Source: a virus. Taken from it: 38,540 nt of DNA. Shown piece after piece: positions 27,103 to 37,122 of this stretch. The stretch is taken from positions 1-38,540 of IMG/VR virus record IMGVR_UViG_3300005518_000028, one strand, 5' to 3'. Made by a program: the position numbers and the translations under genes. Positions within the stretch are counted from its first letter, which is position 1. The number at the start of each line of letters is the position of its first letter. The notes below the pieces were generated by a model that made no database searches, was not told the origin of the DNA, and worked only from the letters and a program-made list of their open reading frames with translations.

Positions 27103-30062
27103 TGGGTCAGACCTTAAACCTAAAGATCCAAGGCCTTTGGACAGATCCTAATCAGTTTGGAGACGCCGTACCGCCTGGCGCATTAAACGTAGCGGACGAG
27201 ATTGTCATGCGTCGCGGGGACGTTGCAGACTCTCGGCGTGGGCAAGCGCAATATGGGTTGCTTACAAACATCGCAGACAAGTTCTTTCAGTATGAAGACA
27301 CGCTCTTGGCCCATGTTGGCTCGCAGATGGCCTACGATTCCAATAACGCAGGCACGTTTGCATATTATTCTGGGAGTTTTGACCCGCCAGCCTCAAACGT
27401 GAAGATAAGATCCTTTGAGGGTAACCAAAACTTTTACATCACAAGCTCTTTAGGCATTAGAAAACTTGCAACCGTTTCTGGCACCTTTCAAAATGCAGGG
27501 GTCGTAAAAGCGCTCTATGGTACCGCCGTGCTTACAGCGGCGCCTGGCTTTATGGCAGACGACACCCAGATCGCTTATCGCATGGTGTGGGGTTATATAG
27601 ACGATAATGATAATGAGATCGTAGGAGCACCGTCTCAACGGTTGGTTGTGGTGAACGAAACGGGCGCAACTGCGGACGTGACCCTTACTTGGCAGATTCC
27701 TGACGCCATTACGACCTCATATTTTTACAGAGTCTATCGTTCTGGAGAGTCAGCCTCGGCTGCCGATGCTCCAGACGATGAATTGCAGCAAATAAAGGAA
27801 GGTACCCCAACAAGTTCTGAAATTTCTGCAGGATCGTTTAGTTTCACGGACATCGTTCCCAACAATTTGCGCGGTGCAAAATTATACACTGATCCCTCTC
27901 AAGAGGGGATTTTGCAAGCCAATGAGCCGCCACCTTTTGCCTTAGACATCTGCTTTTTTAGGGATTGTGCCTTTTATTTTAATACGCGCTCAAAGCAGCG
28001 TTACTTTATCAATTTGGTGGCAGTCGGAGATAATACGCAGGGCGGATTTTTTGGCTACCAAACGAATAATGGAGCTACTCACACCAATACTACTATCGAC
28101 GGTCTCACGAAGGCGGCTACCGTCACGATTGGTGACATTGTCTACACGGCCGATGCGGCCGGTGTCGCAGGAAATGATATCTCTATCACCTACACGGGTG
28201 GCGGGACGGCGGGCGCTGAAGTTGTAACCGTTGTAGGCAATGCCATTTCAGTGCAGATTCAGTCGGGTGTAAGCACAACCACACAGATCGTCACCGCCGT
28301 TAATGCGAGCGGTGCCGCTGCAGCCCTTGTAAACCTCACAGGAGGATCTGGCGCTACCGCTACAACCGTTGCGCAAACCTTTTTATCAGATGGCTTTGAT
28401 ACCACGTACCTAAACGTAGGAATGAGGGTTGTAGGGACAGGTGTGCAGGCCGGTACAACGATCGTTTCAATTGATTCCATCTCGGCCATTACGGTGACGC
28501 CAGCGACAACAGCGTCGGCAACGGTGGCTTTGGTATTTCAAGACGCTTTCCGAATTGATTCTATGACCTACTATGCGGCTTCGACGGCTGATTATGCGAA
28601 TCGCCAGTTTATTGCGGTTTTGTCTGGATCTCCGGCAGAAAACATCGAAGATACGGCGTTAAACTTGGTCGCTGCGATCAACTCAGATCCGAATAACACA
28701 AGCGTTTATGCTTACTACGTCTCTGGCGCTGAAGATTTGCCAGGAATGATCTTAATTGAGGAAAGAGATATTGGTGGCGCTTCGTTCGCCATAACGTCAA
28801 CCAATGGAGATTCGTTTTCTCCTACTTTGTCAAATACGGGAATTGCAAACGTCTCTGACAATGACGAAGCGCCAAATAGAGCGATGTTTTCAAAGATTCA
28901 ACAGCCTGAGGCGGTGCCGCTGGTTAATTTCTTGCCCATTGGGTCAGAAAACTTCGAGATCATACGTGCCTTAGCGCTAAGAGACTCAATTTTCGTTTTT
29001 AAACCAGATGAAGGTGTTTTTAGAATCACAGGAACAGACTCATCTAACTTTACGGTATCTTTATTTGATAGCTCCTTGAGCTTGCGTGCTCCAGAGTCGG
29101 CTGTTGTGGTGGATAACCAGGTTTTTTGCTTTTCAGAACAAGGGATTGTCGCCGTTTCTGAAAATGGTATTCAGATCATTTCAAAGGCCATTGAAACGAC
29201 GTTGCTGCAAATATCTTCGCCTCAGTTTACGAACTTCGAAAGCGCAACGTTTGGCGTTTCGTATGAATCAGATCGTCAGTATCAGTTTTGGACCGTGTCA
29301 GATGAATCTGACCAAACGGCAACGCAGGGTTTTGTCTATGATACGATCACCACCACATTCTCACGCTGGGAATTGTCTCGATCATGCGGCTTAGTGCTTC
29401 GCGCTGACAACAAACTCTATATGGGCAATCCTGACGATTTATATGTCTATCAGGAGCGAAAGAACTTTGACCGCACTGATTACGCCGACAACGAGTTTGA
29501 CGTCACAATTGTTTCGTCAGACGGAACCGAAGTTATTTTAGTTGATACGTCCGATTGTGAGGTAGGTGATCTCTTAAAACAGAGCGGCCTAGAGGCGATC
29601 ATCAATGAAGTGGTGGATGCAACGACGCTGGCAGTTTCACTTGATGAGCCTTGGGCTGCAGGTGCAGCCTCAGTATTTCAAGGCATCGACACGTCGGTTG
29701 AGTGGGTTCCAAACTCGGCTGCAAATCCTGGCATTTTAAAGCATTACTCGGAATGCACGATCCTTTTTAAGGACGCGGCTTTTCGGAGTATCGACGTTGG
29801 ATTCCAAAATAATCTGTCAGACGATTTTGCCGAGATTGAATTGCCTACGCCTGCCGGCCAAGGATGGGGGGAGTTCCCTTGGGGTGAAAGACCTTGGGAT
29901 TCACCTGGCGGTAAACCTGCATCGCTTCGCACCTTTGTTCCCTTGGAACAGGCGCGTGGATCTTGGCTAAATTTTAGAGTTTCCAATCGTGAAGCGTATT
30001 CGAGTTTTTCACTGGCTGGAATTTCCGCTGAATATGACGAGATGAGTTCGAGACAAAGATAA
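27102..30062 (+). CDS. large tail (nozzle or stabilisation) protein with inserted Ig-like domain
   Basis: The 986-residue protein starts at ATG 27102, which overlaps the previous TAA; the GTGs at 27093 and 27096 are out of favour. The N-terminus ('GALNVADEIVMRRGDVADSRRG') and middle match nozzle/stabilisation proteins of podovirus-like phages: 'PPFALDICFFRDCAFYFNTR' before the insert, then 'NFEIIRALALRDSIFVFKPD' and 'SLSLRAPESAVVVDNQVFCF' after it. Between about residues 320 and 590 lies an Ala/Thr/Val-rich beta-segment ('AGNDISITYTGGGTAGAEVV', 'VSTTTQIVTAVNASGAAAAL') absent from typical members. The C-terminus has 'GWGEFPWGERPWD', a signature seen in such proteins. Confidence 0.7.
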   Translation: MGQTLNLKIQGLWTDPNQFGDAVPPGALNVADEIVMRRGDVADSRRGQAQYGLLTNIADKFFQYEDTLLAHVGSQMAYDSNNAGTFAYYSGSFDPPASNVKIRSFEGNQNFYITSSLGIRKLATVSGTFQNAGVVKALYGTAVLTAAPGFMADDTQIAYRMVWGYIDDNDNEIVGAPSQRLVVVNETGATADVTLTWQIPDAITTSYFYRVYRSGESASAADAPDDELQQIKEGTPTSSEISAGSFSFTDIVPNNLRGAKLYTDPSQEGILQANEPPPFALDICFFRDCAFYFNTRSKQRYFINLVAVGDNTQGGFFGYQTNNGATHTNTTIDGLTKAATVTIGDIVYTADAAGVAGNDISITYTGGGTAGAEVVTVVGNAISVQIQSGVSTTTQIVTAVNASGAAAALVNLTGGSGATATTVAQTFLSDGFDTTYLNVGMRVVGTGVQAGTTIVSIDSISAITVTPATTASATVALVFQDAFRIDSMTYYAASTADYANRQFIAVLSGSPAENIEDTALNLVAAINSDPNNTSVYAYYVSGAEDLPGMILIEERDIGGASFAITSTNGDSFSPTLSNTGIANVSDNDEAPNRAMFSKIQQPEAVPLVNFLPIGSENFEIIRALALRDSIFVFKPDEGVFRITGTDSSNFTVSLFDSSLSLRAPESAVVVDNQVFCFSEQGIVAVSENGIQIISKAIETTLLQISSPQFTNFESATFGVSYESDRQYQFWTVSDESDQTATQGFVYDTITTTFSRWELSRSCGLVLRADNKLYMGNPDDLYVYQERKNFDRTDYADNEFDVTIVSSDGTEVILVDTSDCEVGDLLKQSGLEAIINEVVDATTLAVSLDEPWAAGAASVFQGIDTSVEWVPNSAANPGILKHYSECTILFKDAAFRSIDVGFQNNLSDDFAEIELPTPAGQGWGEFPWGERPWDSPGGKPASLRTFVPLEQARGSWLNFRVSNREAYSSFSLAGISAEYDEMSSRQR

Positions 30063-30472
30063 TGGCAAGACTACCGACAACCAAACGCGTGGCTAAAGAA
30101 GATATCAAGGGATCACCTTCGTGGTTTGATCCATTCTTGTCAGCGTACAATACGGCGTTGGATGCCATTTGGAACGCCCTTCAAGGGACCCTGACCTTTG
30201 TAGAAAACATCCAGGCGCAGATTAAGGAGATGGCATTTACAACGTCAGCCGATTACTCAACCGGGGATTTTCCTGACGTATCATTCACGTCGTCAATTCG
30301 AATGCGCGTAAAAGGTGTCTTTATCATGCAGATTCAGCGCACAGACGGGGCAATTATTGAAGGCCCTGTCGGTCATCCAGATTGGCAAGAAAACGCTGGC
30401 ATTATTCAGGTGCGCTACATCGGCGGTCTTTTGGATTCGACGCGCTACACTGCAAGGTTTTTGGTGGTTTAG
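30062..30472 (+). CDS. hypothetical tail-associated protein, 136 residues
   Basis: ATG overlaps the previous TAA. The N-terminal helical half ('FLSAYNTALDAIWNALQGTL') leads to a beta-rich half ('IRMRVKGVFIMQIQRTDG', 'IIQVRYIGGL', 'YTARFLVV'). I recognise the pattern from podovirus-like genomes, where it follows the nozzle gene and is of unknown function, possibly a tail-tip or plug protein. Confidence 0.55.
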   Translation: MARLPTTKRVAKEDIKGSPSWFDPFLSAYNTALDAIWNALQGTLTFVENIQAQIKEMAFTTSADYSTGDFPDVSFTSSIRMRVKGVFIMQIQRTDGAIIEGPVGHPDWQENAGIIQVRYIGGLLDSTRYTARFLVV

Positions 30473-30482
30473 GAGGCAATCT

Positions 30483-30845
30483 ATGGGATTTTTGTCAAAG
30501 ATTGGTGGAGGCAGAGAAAGAGCGGCAGCGGCAGATGCCGGTGCGGCAGAATCTATGCCATCGTCTAACCAGCCCATTAAAGAAGGTGGCTATTATACCA
30601 ATCCTGCAACACGCCCAGGAAACGACGCAAGCCAGATAAACGCTCCTTCGAATTTAAAAGACTCTCAAAGGGGAAGTAGTTTTATGCAGTCCTGGAAAAA
30701 TAACGCACCTGGACGAGGACCGGGATCAGACGAATGGCAGGGAAACTATCAACCGATGCAAATAAATTCAGGGGTTGCTAGTCAGTCTCCTCAATTTGAT
30801 GAGCTGATGACCTACTTGAAAGGTGGCGGCGGTGGCGTACGTTAG
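30483..30845 (+). CDS. hypothetical Gly/Ser-rich protein, 120 residues
   Basis: ATG 30483 has an AGGAGG site 7 nt upstream; the longer frame from 30315 is not used. Mostly Ala/Gly/Ser/Asn-rich and likely disordered ('RERAAAADAGAAESMP', 'SGVASQSPQFDELMTYLK'), ending in a Gly run. It overlaps the next gene. Short disordered proteins in this position are often small ejection proteins. Confidence 0.55.
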   Translation: MGFLSKIGGGRERAAAADAGAAESMPSSNQPIKEGGYYTNPATRPGNDASQINAPSNLKDSQRGSSFMQSWKNNAPGRGPGSDEWQGNYQPMQINSGVASQSPQFDELMTYLKGGGGGVR

Positions 30846-31905
30846 GCCATTTGAAGAAGAAGCCCCGGGTCAGCCTGTAGGGCAAACCGGAGGCGCTTCC
30901 CAAATGATTGAGGGCGGCGGCGGAGGTGCTTCGCCTGGCGTTCGCGTTAATCGCGGCGGTTCTCAGTTCTCTGACATCTCCCGCTATATTAACCAGAATA
31001 AACAAGCTGGAGAACGTTATGCGTCTCAGTTGGGGGGTCAGGCGATTAACGAAGCGCAAGCGGCGCGCACGAAAGCAGATCAAGACGCTCGTCAAAGACT
31101 AGGTGAGGCTGAAAGTTCATTTGGTCAGGCGGTTAATAAAAACTCAGTTCCTTATAATCAAGACTTGGTTAATCGGGTGGCTGCCGATCCAAGATCTCTT
31201 TATCAGTTTCCATCCGTCGTTCCAAAACCGCAAGCAAAGCCATTAAAAAAATGGCAGATAAATATTCTCAGGAAAGATCCGACTGCGGGCGTTCTAACTT
31301 CAAAGAGCATCCCTCAAGCGTACACGCCAGAGGGAGATTATGCGACGCCTAAGAACCAGGCCGATATAGACGCCTTCCGCGCCATTAAGGACGCGAAGTA
31401 TGAAGGGCCTACAGATCTACAGGGTCAGACAGGATATACTGACGCCGAGAATGCCATTCAAAACGTCTTCGGTGCTGCAGGTAATGCGAACCCGACGTAT
31501 GCCGGCCGTGGCCCATCTGTAGGAGCCATAGGGCTCGATAGCGCGCTTTTAAGACGTTCAGGAGCGGCAAACATCTTGAGCGGTGCGCAAAATATCGTAG
31601 GCGGAGAAAATCAAAGAGTTGGTGAGAGTCTGCAAGGGTTACTCTCTTCTGCAAATACAAGAGCCAAAGAACAGGCTGGCAGTGCTGCATCGCAACTCGC
31701 TCAAGGTTCAGAGGCAGCTAACGAAGCGGTCTCAGGGATCTTGCCTGGGATCAATAAATCAATCGATGATCGAGTGACCGCAGAACGGGCACAATATATA
31801 AAGTCTGCGCAGCCTCTTTTAGGAAGAGAAAACGTAACGAATGAAGAAGACTACCAGAAATTGGCAGCGTTAAACGCTTTAATGGGTTCGCAGTACACAC
31901 TTTAG
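30832..31905 (+). CDS. internal virion (DNA-ejection type) protein, about 357 residues
   Basis: The frame opens at GTG 30823; GTG 30832 has AAAGG at better spacing and is preferred, both within the previous gene. The protein is Ala/Gln/Gly-rich and helical ('GERYASQLGGQAINEAQAAR', 'ARQRLGEAESSFGQAVNK', 'LLSSANTRAKEQAGSAASQL'), with no hydrophobic core, as is typical of proteins packed inside podovirus heads and ejected with DNA. Three related internal-protein genes follow. Exact role unknown. Confidence 0.6.
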   Translation: MAYVRPFEEEAPGQPVGQTGGASQMIEGGGGGASPGVRVNRGGSQFSDISRYINQNKQAGERYASQLGGQAINEAQAARTKADQDARQRLGEAESSFGQAVNKNSVPYNQDLVNRVAADPRSLYQFPSVVPKPQAKPLKKWQINILRKDPTAGVLTSKSIPQAYTPEGDYATPKNQADIDAFRAIKDAKYEGPTDLQGQTGYTDAENAIQNVFGAAGNANPTYAGRGPSVGAIGLDSALLRRSGAANILSGAQNIVGGENQRVGESLQGLLSSANTRAKEQAGSAASQLAQGSEAANEAVSGILPGINKSIDDRVTAERAQYIKSAQPLLGRENVTNEEDYQKLAALNALMGSQYTL

Positions 31906-31914
31906 GGAAAAAAG

Positions 31915-33057
31915 ATGGGTGGAATTAGTAAACAGTTATCGCAAGACGAATGGAAAAGAGCCCAAGACTCAGGATTCCAGGGCGTTCAGTCCTTTAAAAA
32001 CGTCAAGACGCCGTCAATCGAAAAAATGCGCGTTAGTCTGCAAAAGCTCGTCCAGCAAGGAATGCTCTCGCCTGAGATGGCGGAGACCTTTTTGCAAGAT
32101 GAATCAGCCTATAACCAAATGGACCCGGAAAGTAGAGACGCACAATTAGGAGCTCTGCGCCAATTACAAGGGATAGTCTCTGACGAAGGCTTAGATCCGC
32201 AATCGAGAGCGGCCATTGAGGAAGCCAAGAGTCTATCTCAATCTGAAGAAAGAGGGCAGCGAGAAGCAATACTCCAAAACGCTGCAGCGCGTGGGATCGC
32301 TGGTTCAGGTATTGAGCTGGCCTCTAAAATGGGTGCCGAGCAAGGCTCAGCAACGCGCATGGCTAACCAAGGGTTTCAGGCTGCAGCCGATGCAAACGCC
32401 AGAAAACTTGCAGCAATTCAAGGTGTCGGCGCTTTGGGTGGACAAGTTAGCGCTCAAGATGCAGATAAAGCTGCGGCACAAAACGCGATCAATCAATTTA
32501 ACACTCAGAACCGTCAAAATGTTGAGGGTGTGAATGTAGGTGCTCGCAATGCCGCTCAGCAACAGAACTTGGCTGAAAAACAACGTGTCGCTGATACGAA
32601 TGTCGGCACAGGCAATCAGCAAGAGCTCTATAACAAAGCGCTCTATCAACAGGATTTTGCAAATAAAATGGCTAAGGCCGGAGGTTTGGCTGGAGCCTAC
32701 GGCGCGCAAGGTCAAACTGATCTCGGCATTGCGAAACAAAAGACACAAGACGTCAATAACGCGACTGCCAAGTGGTCAGACGAAAACCTTAAGAAGGGTA
32801 TTAAAAAGGTTGATCCTGAGGCTTTCTTGGATGAATTGACTGGTTATAAATACAAATACAAGAGCCCTGAATATGGCGAAGGGGATCACGTAGGCGTCAT
32901 GGCTCAAGACGTTGAAAAGGTAGCGCCTGAAGCCGTTAAAGATTTACCGGAAGGCAAGGCCATCGACTACTCGAAGATGGGTGGGCCAATCTTGGCGGCG
33001 TTGGCGTCGATAAACGACAGGATTAAGGAACTGGAGGGCGCAAATGCCGTTTCTTAG
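31915..33057 (+). CDS. internal virion protein with C-terminal S74 auto-processing chaperone
   Basis: The 380-residue protein has a helical Ala/Gln-rich body (residues 30-280) and at about 288-375 a Peptidase S74 intramolecular chaperone: Ser288 in 'WSDENLKKGI', 'LTGYKYKYKSPEYGEGDHVG', 'VMAQDVEKVAPEAV', 'INDRIKELEG'. In tail spikes this domain trimerises the protein, then cuts itself off before that Ser. Here it is attached to a helical body like that of ejection proteins, so a trimeric assembly aid for an internal or injected protein is inferred. The end overlaps the next gene by 14 nt. Confidence 0.8.
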   Translation: MGGISKQLSQDEWKRAQDSGFQGVQSFKNVKTPSIEKMRVSLQKLVQQGMLSPEMAETFLQDESAYNQMDPESRDAQLGALRQLQGIVSDEGLDPQSRAAIEEAKSLSQSEERGQREAILQNAAARGIAGSGIELASKMGAEQGSATRMANQGFQAAADANARKLAAIQGVGALGGQVSAQDADKAAAQNAINQFNTQNRQNVEGVNVGARNAAQQQNLAEKQRVADTNVGTGNQQELYNKALYQQDFANKMAKAGGLAGAYGAQGQTDLGIAKQKTQDVNNATAKWSDENLKKGIKKVDPEAFLDELTGYKYKYKSPEYGEGDHVGVMAQDVEKVAPEAVKDLPEGKAIDYSKMGGPILAALASINDRIKELEGANAVS

Positions 33058-34243
33058 AGACGAAGACGAAGAAGAAATTTCAGCGCAAGACGCTCCGGTA
33101 TTGATCGGTGAAGACGTACCCGATCCGTCTGATTCTGAGGCCTTCATGCAGCAACCAGCGTATGAAGTGCCAGAGGGCATTGATACGTCTCCAGAGCATT
33201 ATAAAGAGCTTTTAGATAAGTCGAGAGGTTCAGAGAAAACGACATTGTCGGATATCTTAGCGTTAACGCCACGTGGTGGTCGCATCGCCTCTTTTTTAAG
33301 AGGAAAATCAGCAAAGAAGATGGCTTCAGCGAGAGCTGAGCTTGAGTACCTGGATAAGCTTTATGAAAGAGGTAGGCAAAAACAGAAAGACGTTTTTGAT
33401 GCCAATGCGGACAAAAGAGCCGAAGAAGAAGCCAGACGAAATGCGCTTAAGTATTCAACAGAGCGCGAAGAAATTGCCAAGGGGAATGATCCAGACTCAT
33501 CTGCAACGATGTTAAAAAGAGAACTGGCGAAACAATATTTCCCAAAAATGTCAGGCGTTATCGACAAGATGAACTCAAACGATCTCGATAAAAACCTGCC
33601 GATGTTAAATCAGCAATTTAACTCCATCAACGCTAGACTCGAAGCTAAGGCAAGACTTGGTGAAACTCAAGCGAGTCGTTTGCAAGCCGGAGACATATCA
33701 GAGCGAAACTTTGCTGCGGCTCAAGACACAAAGGCTGCCGCAAAGAAACAAACGGTCAATGAAATCGAGGAACGACGGCAAAACATCTCAGATGCTTTAA
33801 CAGAAGCAAGGAACATGATCGATCGAGATGGAACCTTTGAAGCGTTTGGACCTCATAACCAAAACCTTGACCGTCTTGTCGATCAGATCGCAACCGATAT
33901 GGCCAAGCTGCAAGATCCCAACTCTGTTGCGCGTCCTGGAGAGGTGCAGTTGGTAAAAAATAACCTCATTCAGTCAGGTTTTAGGAATAACAACGAAACC
34001 GCAAAAAAGATTCTTGAGACATTTCAGCAAGAGGTTAATCGTCGCGCTTCGACAGCTTACAAAATTAGAGGCCTTCAAGAACCGCAAAGAGATGAGACTG
34101 GCAACGTTATTCCGGACACTTCGTTTGGTGGTTTAGCGTCTGAAGACGTTGTTAAGATGCAGGCTCCAGACGGGACTATTCGATATGTTCCAAAATCTAA
34201 TGTGGAAGAGGCGATAAGAGCAAAAGGAAGGGTCATTCAATAA
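33044..34243 (+). CDS. hypothetical helical virion protein, 399 residues
   Basis: An acidic N-terminus (residues 1-60, 'DEDEEEISAQDAPVL') precedes long charged helices ('ARAELEYLDKLYERGRQKQK', 'EIEERRQNISDALTEARNMI', 'ETAKKILETFQQEVNRRAST'). The C-terminal 60 residues include 'VVKMQAPDGTIRYVPKSNVE', like the 'DGTVRxVPxxxVxxAI' tail found in other phage internal proteins. No catalytic motif. It overlaps the S74 gene and joins the next gene by a shared base. Confidence 0.6.
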   Translation: MPFLRDEDEEEISAQDAPVLIGEDVPDPSDSEAFMQQPAYEVPEGIDTSPEHYKELLDKSRGSEKTTLSDILALTPRGGRIASFLRGKSAKKMASARAELEYLDKLYERGRQKQKDVFDANADKRAEEEARRNALKYSTEREEIAKGNDPDSSATMLKRELAKQYFPKMSGVIDKMNSNDLDKNLPMLNQQFNSINARLEAKARLGETQASRLQAGDISERNFAAAQDTKAAAKKQTVNEIEERRQNISDALTEARNMIDRDGTFEAFGPHNQNLDRLVDQIATDMAKLQDPNSVARPGEVQLVKNNLIQSGFRNNNETAKKILETFQQEVNRRASTAYKIRGLQEPQRDETGNVIPDTSFGGLASEDVVKMQAPDGTIRYVPKSNVEEAIRAKGRVIQ

Positions 34244-36465
34244 TGCCGTTTTCTTGGGATGATTATCCAGTTGCAGGCGGTGCGCCACAAAAGCCAGAGG
34301 AAAAGGCTTTTGATTGGGGCGCTATGCCGATCGCAGAAGAACCGAAGGAAATTAAACCTCGGGAGATCTCTCAAGGAGAGACTGCTACTCGTCACGGTAT
34401 TCAGGGTTTAACCGCTGGATTTGCAGATGAGGCGACCGGGGTAGTCCAATCAGAGGCAGATAAAATAGATTCGGCTCTTGATCGTATTGGAGTGGAAAAT
34501 CCAAGCGTAAGGGCAGCGATTAAAACAGGGTACGGGATAACGCAATTAAACCCGTCAATTGCAGCAATAAACGCCATTAAAAATAAATTAACGACGGGAG
34601 AGTTTACTACACCTGAATATAGAGGCGAGAGAGACATTGAGCGCTCTTTAAATAAAGAGACTTACGAAGCCAATCCTAAAACTGCCATCGGTTTTAACAT
34701 TTTAGGATCTGTTGCAAATCCATTGAATTACATAGGCGGTGAAGCAGCACAGATACCAAAGGCTGCCTCTTACGGTTCGAAGATCGCTCGCGGTGCCTGG
34801 CAGGGCGCAAAGGCGGCGGCTCCTGTAGGCGCTCTTTATGGTTTAGGCGGTTCAGAAGGGGAAACGGCCGGAGACGTCGCAAAAGATACGGCTAAAACGG
34901 CAGCGTTAACGACTGCCTTTGGCGGTTTATTTGGTGCCGGTCAGCAAGCAGTAAAGCCTTTATATGACGCTAGCGTTTCAGGATTACGCCGCGCTGGCCA
35001 ATGGTTGAGCCAAGCAGGTGAAGATATTAAGAAGCCGCCTGTTGGACAAACTCAATCAACGGCGCCAGCAGAAAAGGCTATTCAAAAGCAAATCGTTAAG
35101 CTTGAAAAATCTCAGGCTGAACCCGAGGCGGAGATACTAAAAACACTCTCAAAGGACGTTGGAAAGCCTGAGGGAATCGCTACCCGTGAAAAGGCGTTGA
35201 TGTCTCCATTGACTAGAGAGAAAAAGAACGCTCAGTTTTTTGAAGATACCAAGGCTCTTTACAATCGAACACGAGATAACTTCGAACAGTTTGAAAAAAA
35301 TATCCGCTTCAAGGAAGCGGAAAAGAATCTTGGTAACATTCCGGCTAAAACAGTTAGGAAGCCCATGGCGGAGGATTTGGTTGAGGTCAATACGTTTGTT
35401 AAAAACATGGGCAAAGAAGAAAATGCCCTAAAGTACGATCAATCGGCCGTCTCTTATCTAGATTCGTACATGAAAGATTTTTACAAACAAACGACAGAAT
35501 CGCAATCAGCTTATGACGTTTATGTTGCTTTGAACGATGCTAAAAAGAAGATCGCGACACTCGCCAAATACGGCAAAGAGGTTAAAAACGCTCCAAAGGA
35601 ACGCGGAACAATAGAAGCCGTCCAAAATATTAAAAGTAAACTAGACGGTCTTTTAGAGAATGAAGAGATTTTTGGAAACCAAGCGGCGAGACATCGGGCG
35701 ATTAACGAGTCTTATAACAAATTCCTGACGGGTTTAAAGAATATGCAGCGGAGCTTTACAAAGGCGGAAGCGACAGAAGTCGGGCGCCCTATTCAAGAGT
35801 TAAGCTCAACCAGCATGGGAACGTATAGCCGCCAGTTGGATACTATCCACGGGGCTGATCGGCGTCGGTTTCTTGACCAGATGCTTGAGGGAGCAGAAGC
35901 GCTATCTGGCACGATTGATGAAAGCGCTAATTCAATCAGCGCCCCCGGGTTTGTTGGTTCTAAGCCTATCATCGAAGGGTATAAAAAGGCCAAAGATGCC
36001 TTTGCGAATGAAATGACGCTTTCCAATCAATTAAGGCGCCTTCGTTGGGATGATATGGTTTCGGAAGGTGCAAAGCCGCGTTCGATTCCACAGGTTGCCG
36101 TTGAAAGTACTGTAAACGCCAAGATTCCTGGTCTTGGACCATTAACGAGAGCGATGCGATCGGGTGCTCAGGAACAAACGCAAACAAATCAGTTAATTCG
36201 CCAGCTTTTGAACCGGGAAACGCAACGCAGTCCATCGTCTCAAATGGCGAGAGAGTCCGCAGGCGGTGCACTTGATAAGATTGGCATAACTCTGCAAAAC
36301 GCTCCGCATCGCTTTGGTAAGTTTGCTGGGCCATTGCTTGAGGCTGCGCAAAAAGGACCGACAGCCATGGCGGTAACCAATTACGTTTTGCACCAAACTA
36401 ACCCAGAATTTCAGCAAATCACCCGTCAGATTCAAGACGAGGAAGAAACCGAAGGAGAAAGATAA
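34243..36465 (+). CDS. large internal (ejection) protein, 740 residues
   Basis: The N-terminus ('SWDDYPVAGGAPQKPEEKAF') leads to a Gly/Ala-rich helical region with membrane-active character (about residues 45-245: 'GIQGLTAGFADEATG', 'IGFNILGSVANPLNYIGG', 'TTAFGGLFGAGQQAV'), then long charged coiled helices (250-520) and an Arg-rich end. This order, a hydrophobic helical segment followed by coiled coil, fits proteins that form a channel through the envelope for genome delivery. No lytic transglycosylase motif is visible. It is the largest of the internal-protein group. Confidence 0.6.
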   Translation: MPFSWDDYPVAGGAPQKPEEKAFDWGAMPIAEEPKEIKPREISQGETATRHGIQGLTAGFADEATGVVQSEADKIDSALDRIGVENPSVRAAIKTGYGITQLNPSIAAINAIKNKLTTGEFTTPEYRGERDIERSLNKETYEANPKTAIGFNILGSVANPLNYIGGEAAQIPKAASYGSKIARGAWQGAKAAAPVGALYGLGGSEGETAGDVAKDTAKTAALTTAFGGLFGAGQQAVKPLYDASVSGLRRAGQWLSQAGEDIKKPPVGQTQSTAPAEKAIQKQIVKLEKSQAEPEAEILKTLSKDVGKPEGIATREKALMSPLTREKKNAQFFEDTKALYNRTRDNFEQFEKNIRFKEAEKNLGNIPAKTVRKPMAEDLVEVNTFVKNMGKEENALKYDQSAVSYLDSYMKDFYKQTTESQSAYDVYVALNDAKKKIATLAKYGKEVKNAPKERGTIEAVQNIKSKLDGLLENEEIFGNQAARHRAINESYNKFLTGLKNMQRSFTKAEATEVGRPIQELSSTSMGTYSRQLDTIHGADRRRFLDQMLEGAEALSGTIDESANSISAPGFVGSKPIIEGYKKAKDAFANEMTLSNQLRRLRWDDMVSEGAKPRSIPQVAVESTVNAKIPGLGPLTRAMRSGAQEQTQTNQLIRQLLNRETQRSPSSQMARESAGGALDKIGITLQNAPHRFGKFAGPLLEAAQKGPTAMAVTNYVLHQTNPEFQQITRQIQDEEETEGER

Positions 36466-37112
36466 TGCCCAAGCAGAATGTGGTAGGGACCACAATCGTA
36501 GATTTAGATGATGTTCAGCATACAGGAACGCACCGTTTTACGGCGTCCTTAACAACGTTTGTTGATGCCACAGACGCAACGAAAGCGGCGACACTTGATT
36601 TATCAGGAATCGCAACTGGCACAACGGCCAGCATTGTAGTCGGCACCACAAGCCAAACATTCATTACTCACGCTGCAGGCGTCGCCAAGGCAGGAACAAG
36701 CGCCGGATGGGTTGTGAATGCGGGTGACAACGTTGCATTAACAACGCTCCCACAATCTCAAACGGGTTCGACTTTGGTCGTTCCTATCTTTGGCTTAAAG
36801 GTAGGTTGGACGATCACAGGATTTCATTTAATTGGTCAGATTGAAAGCGCTGGCGGAACGGTGACGGTAGACGCAGTGCTTCACAAACAAACTGCCGCTG
36901 CGGCAGATATCACAGATGCCAATATAGGCGCCATTACGCAGATATCCGTTACAGCCGACACGGCAATCACGGCCACAAATTCTACGAAGACGCTAGCCGT
37001 GCCAGAGGTTATCGCAGCGACGGAGACTTTTTACGTTTTATTGACAGCGACGACCGGGGCGAGTTGTGACATTGCGATGACCGGAATCGGCGTTATTTGT
37101 TCTCTAACATAG
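36465..37112 (+). CDS. beta-rich virion protein, 215 residues
   Basis: TAATG-coupled start. The sequence is Thr/Ala/Val-rich beta-type ('TASIVVGTTSQTFITHAAGV', 'VGWTITGFHLIGQIESAGGT', 'TETFYVLLTATTGASCDIAM'), like phage fibre-tip or surface decoration proteins with a jelly-roll. It separates the internal-protein group from the lysis-type genes. Its position suggests a fibre or tail-tip component. Confidence 0.55.
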   Translation: MPKQNVVGTTIVDLDDVQHTGTHRFTASLTTFVDATDATKAATLDLSGIATGTTASIVVGTTSQTFITHAAGVAKAGTSAGWVVNAGDNVALTTLPQSQTGSTLVVPIFGLKVGWTITGFHLIGQIESAGGTVTVDAVLHKQTAAAADITDANIGAITQISVTADTAITATNSTKTLAVPEVIAATETFYVLLTATTGASCDIAMTGIGVICSLT

Positions 37113-37122
37113 AGGGGATTTT

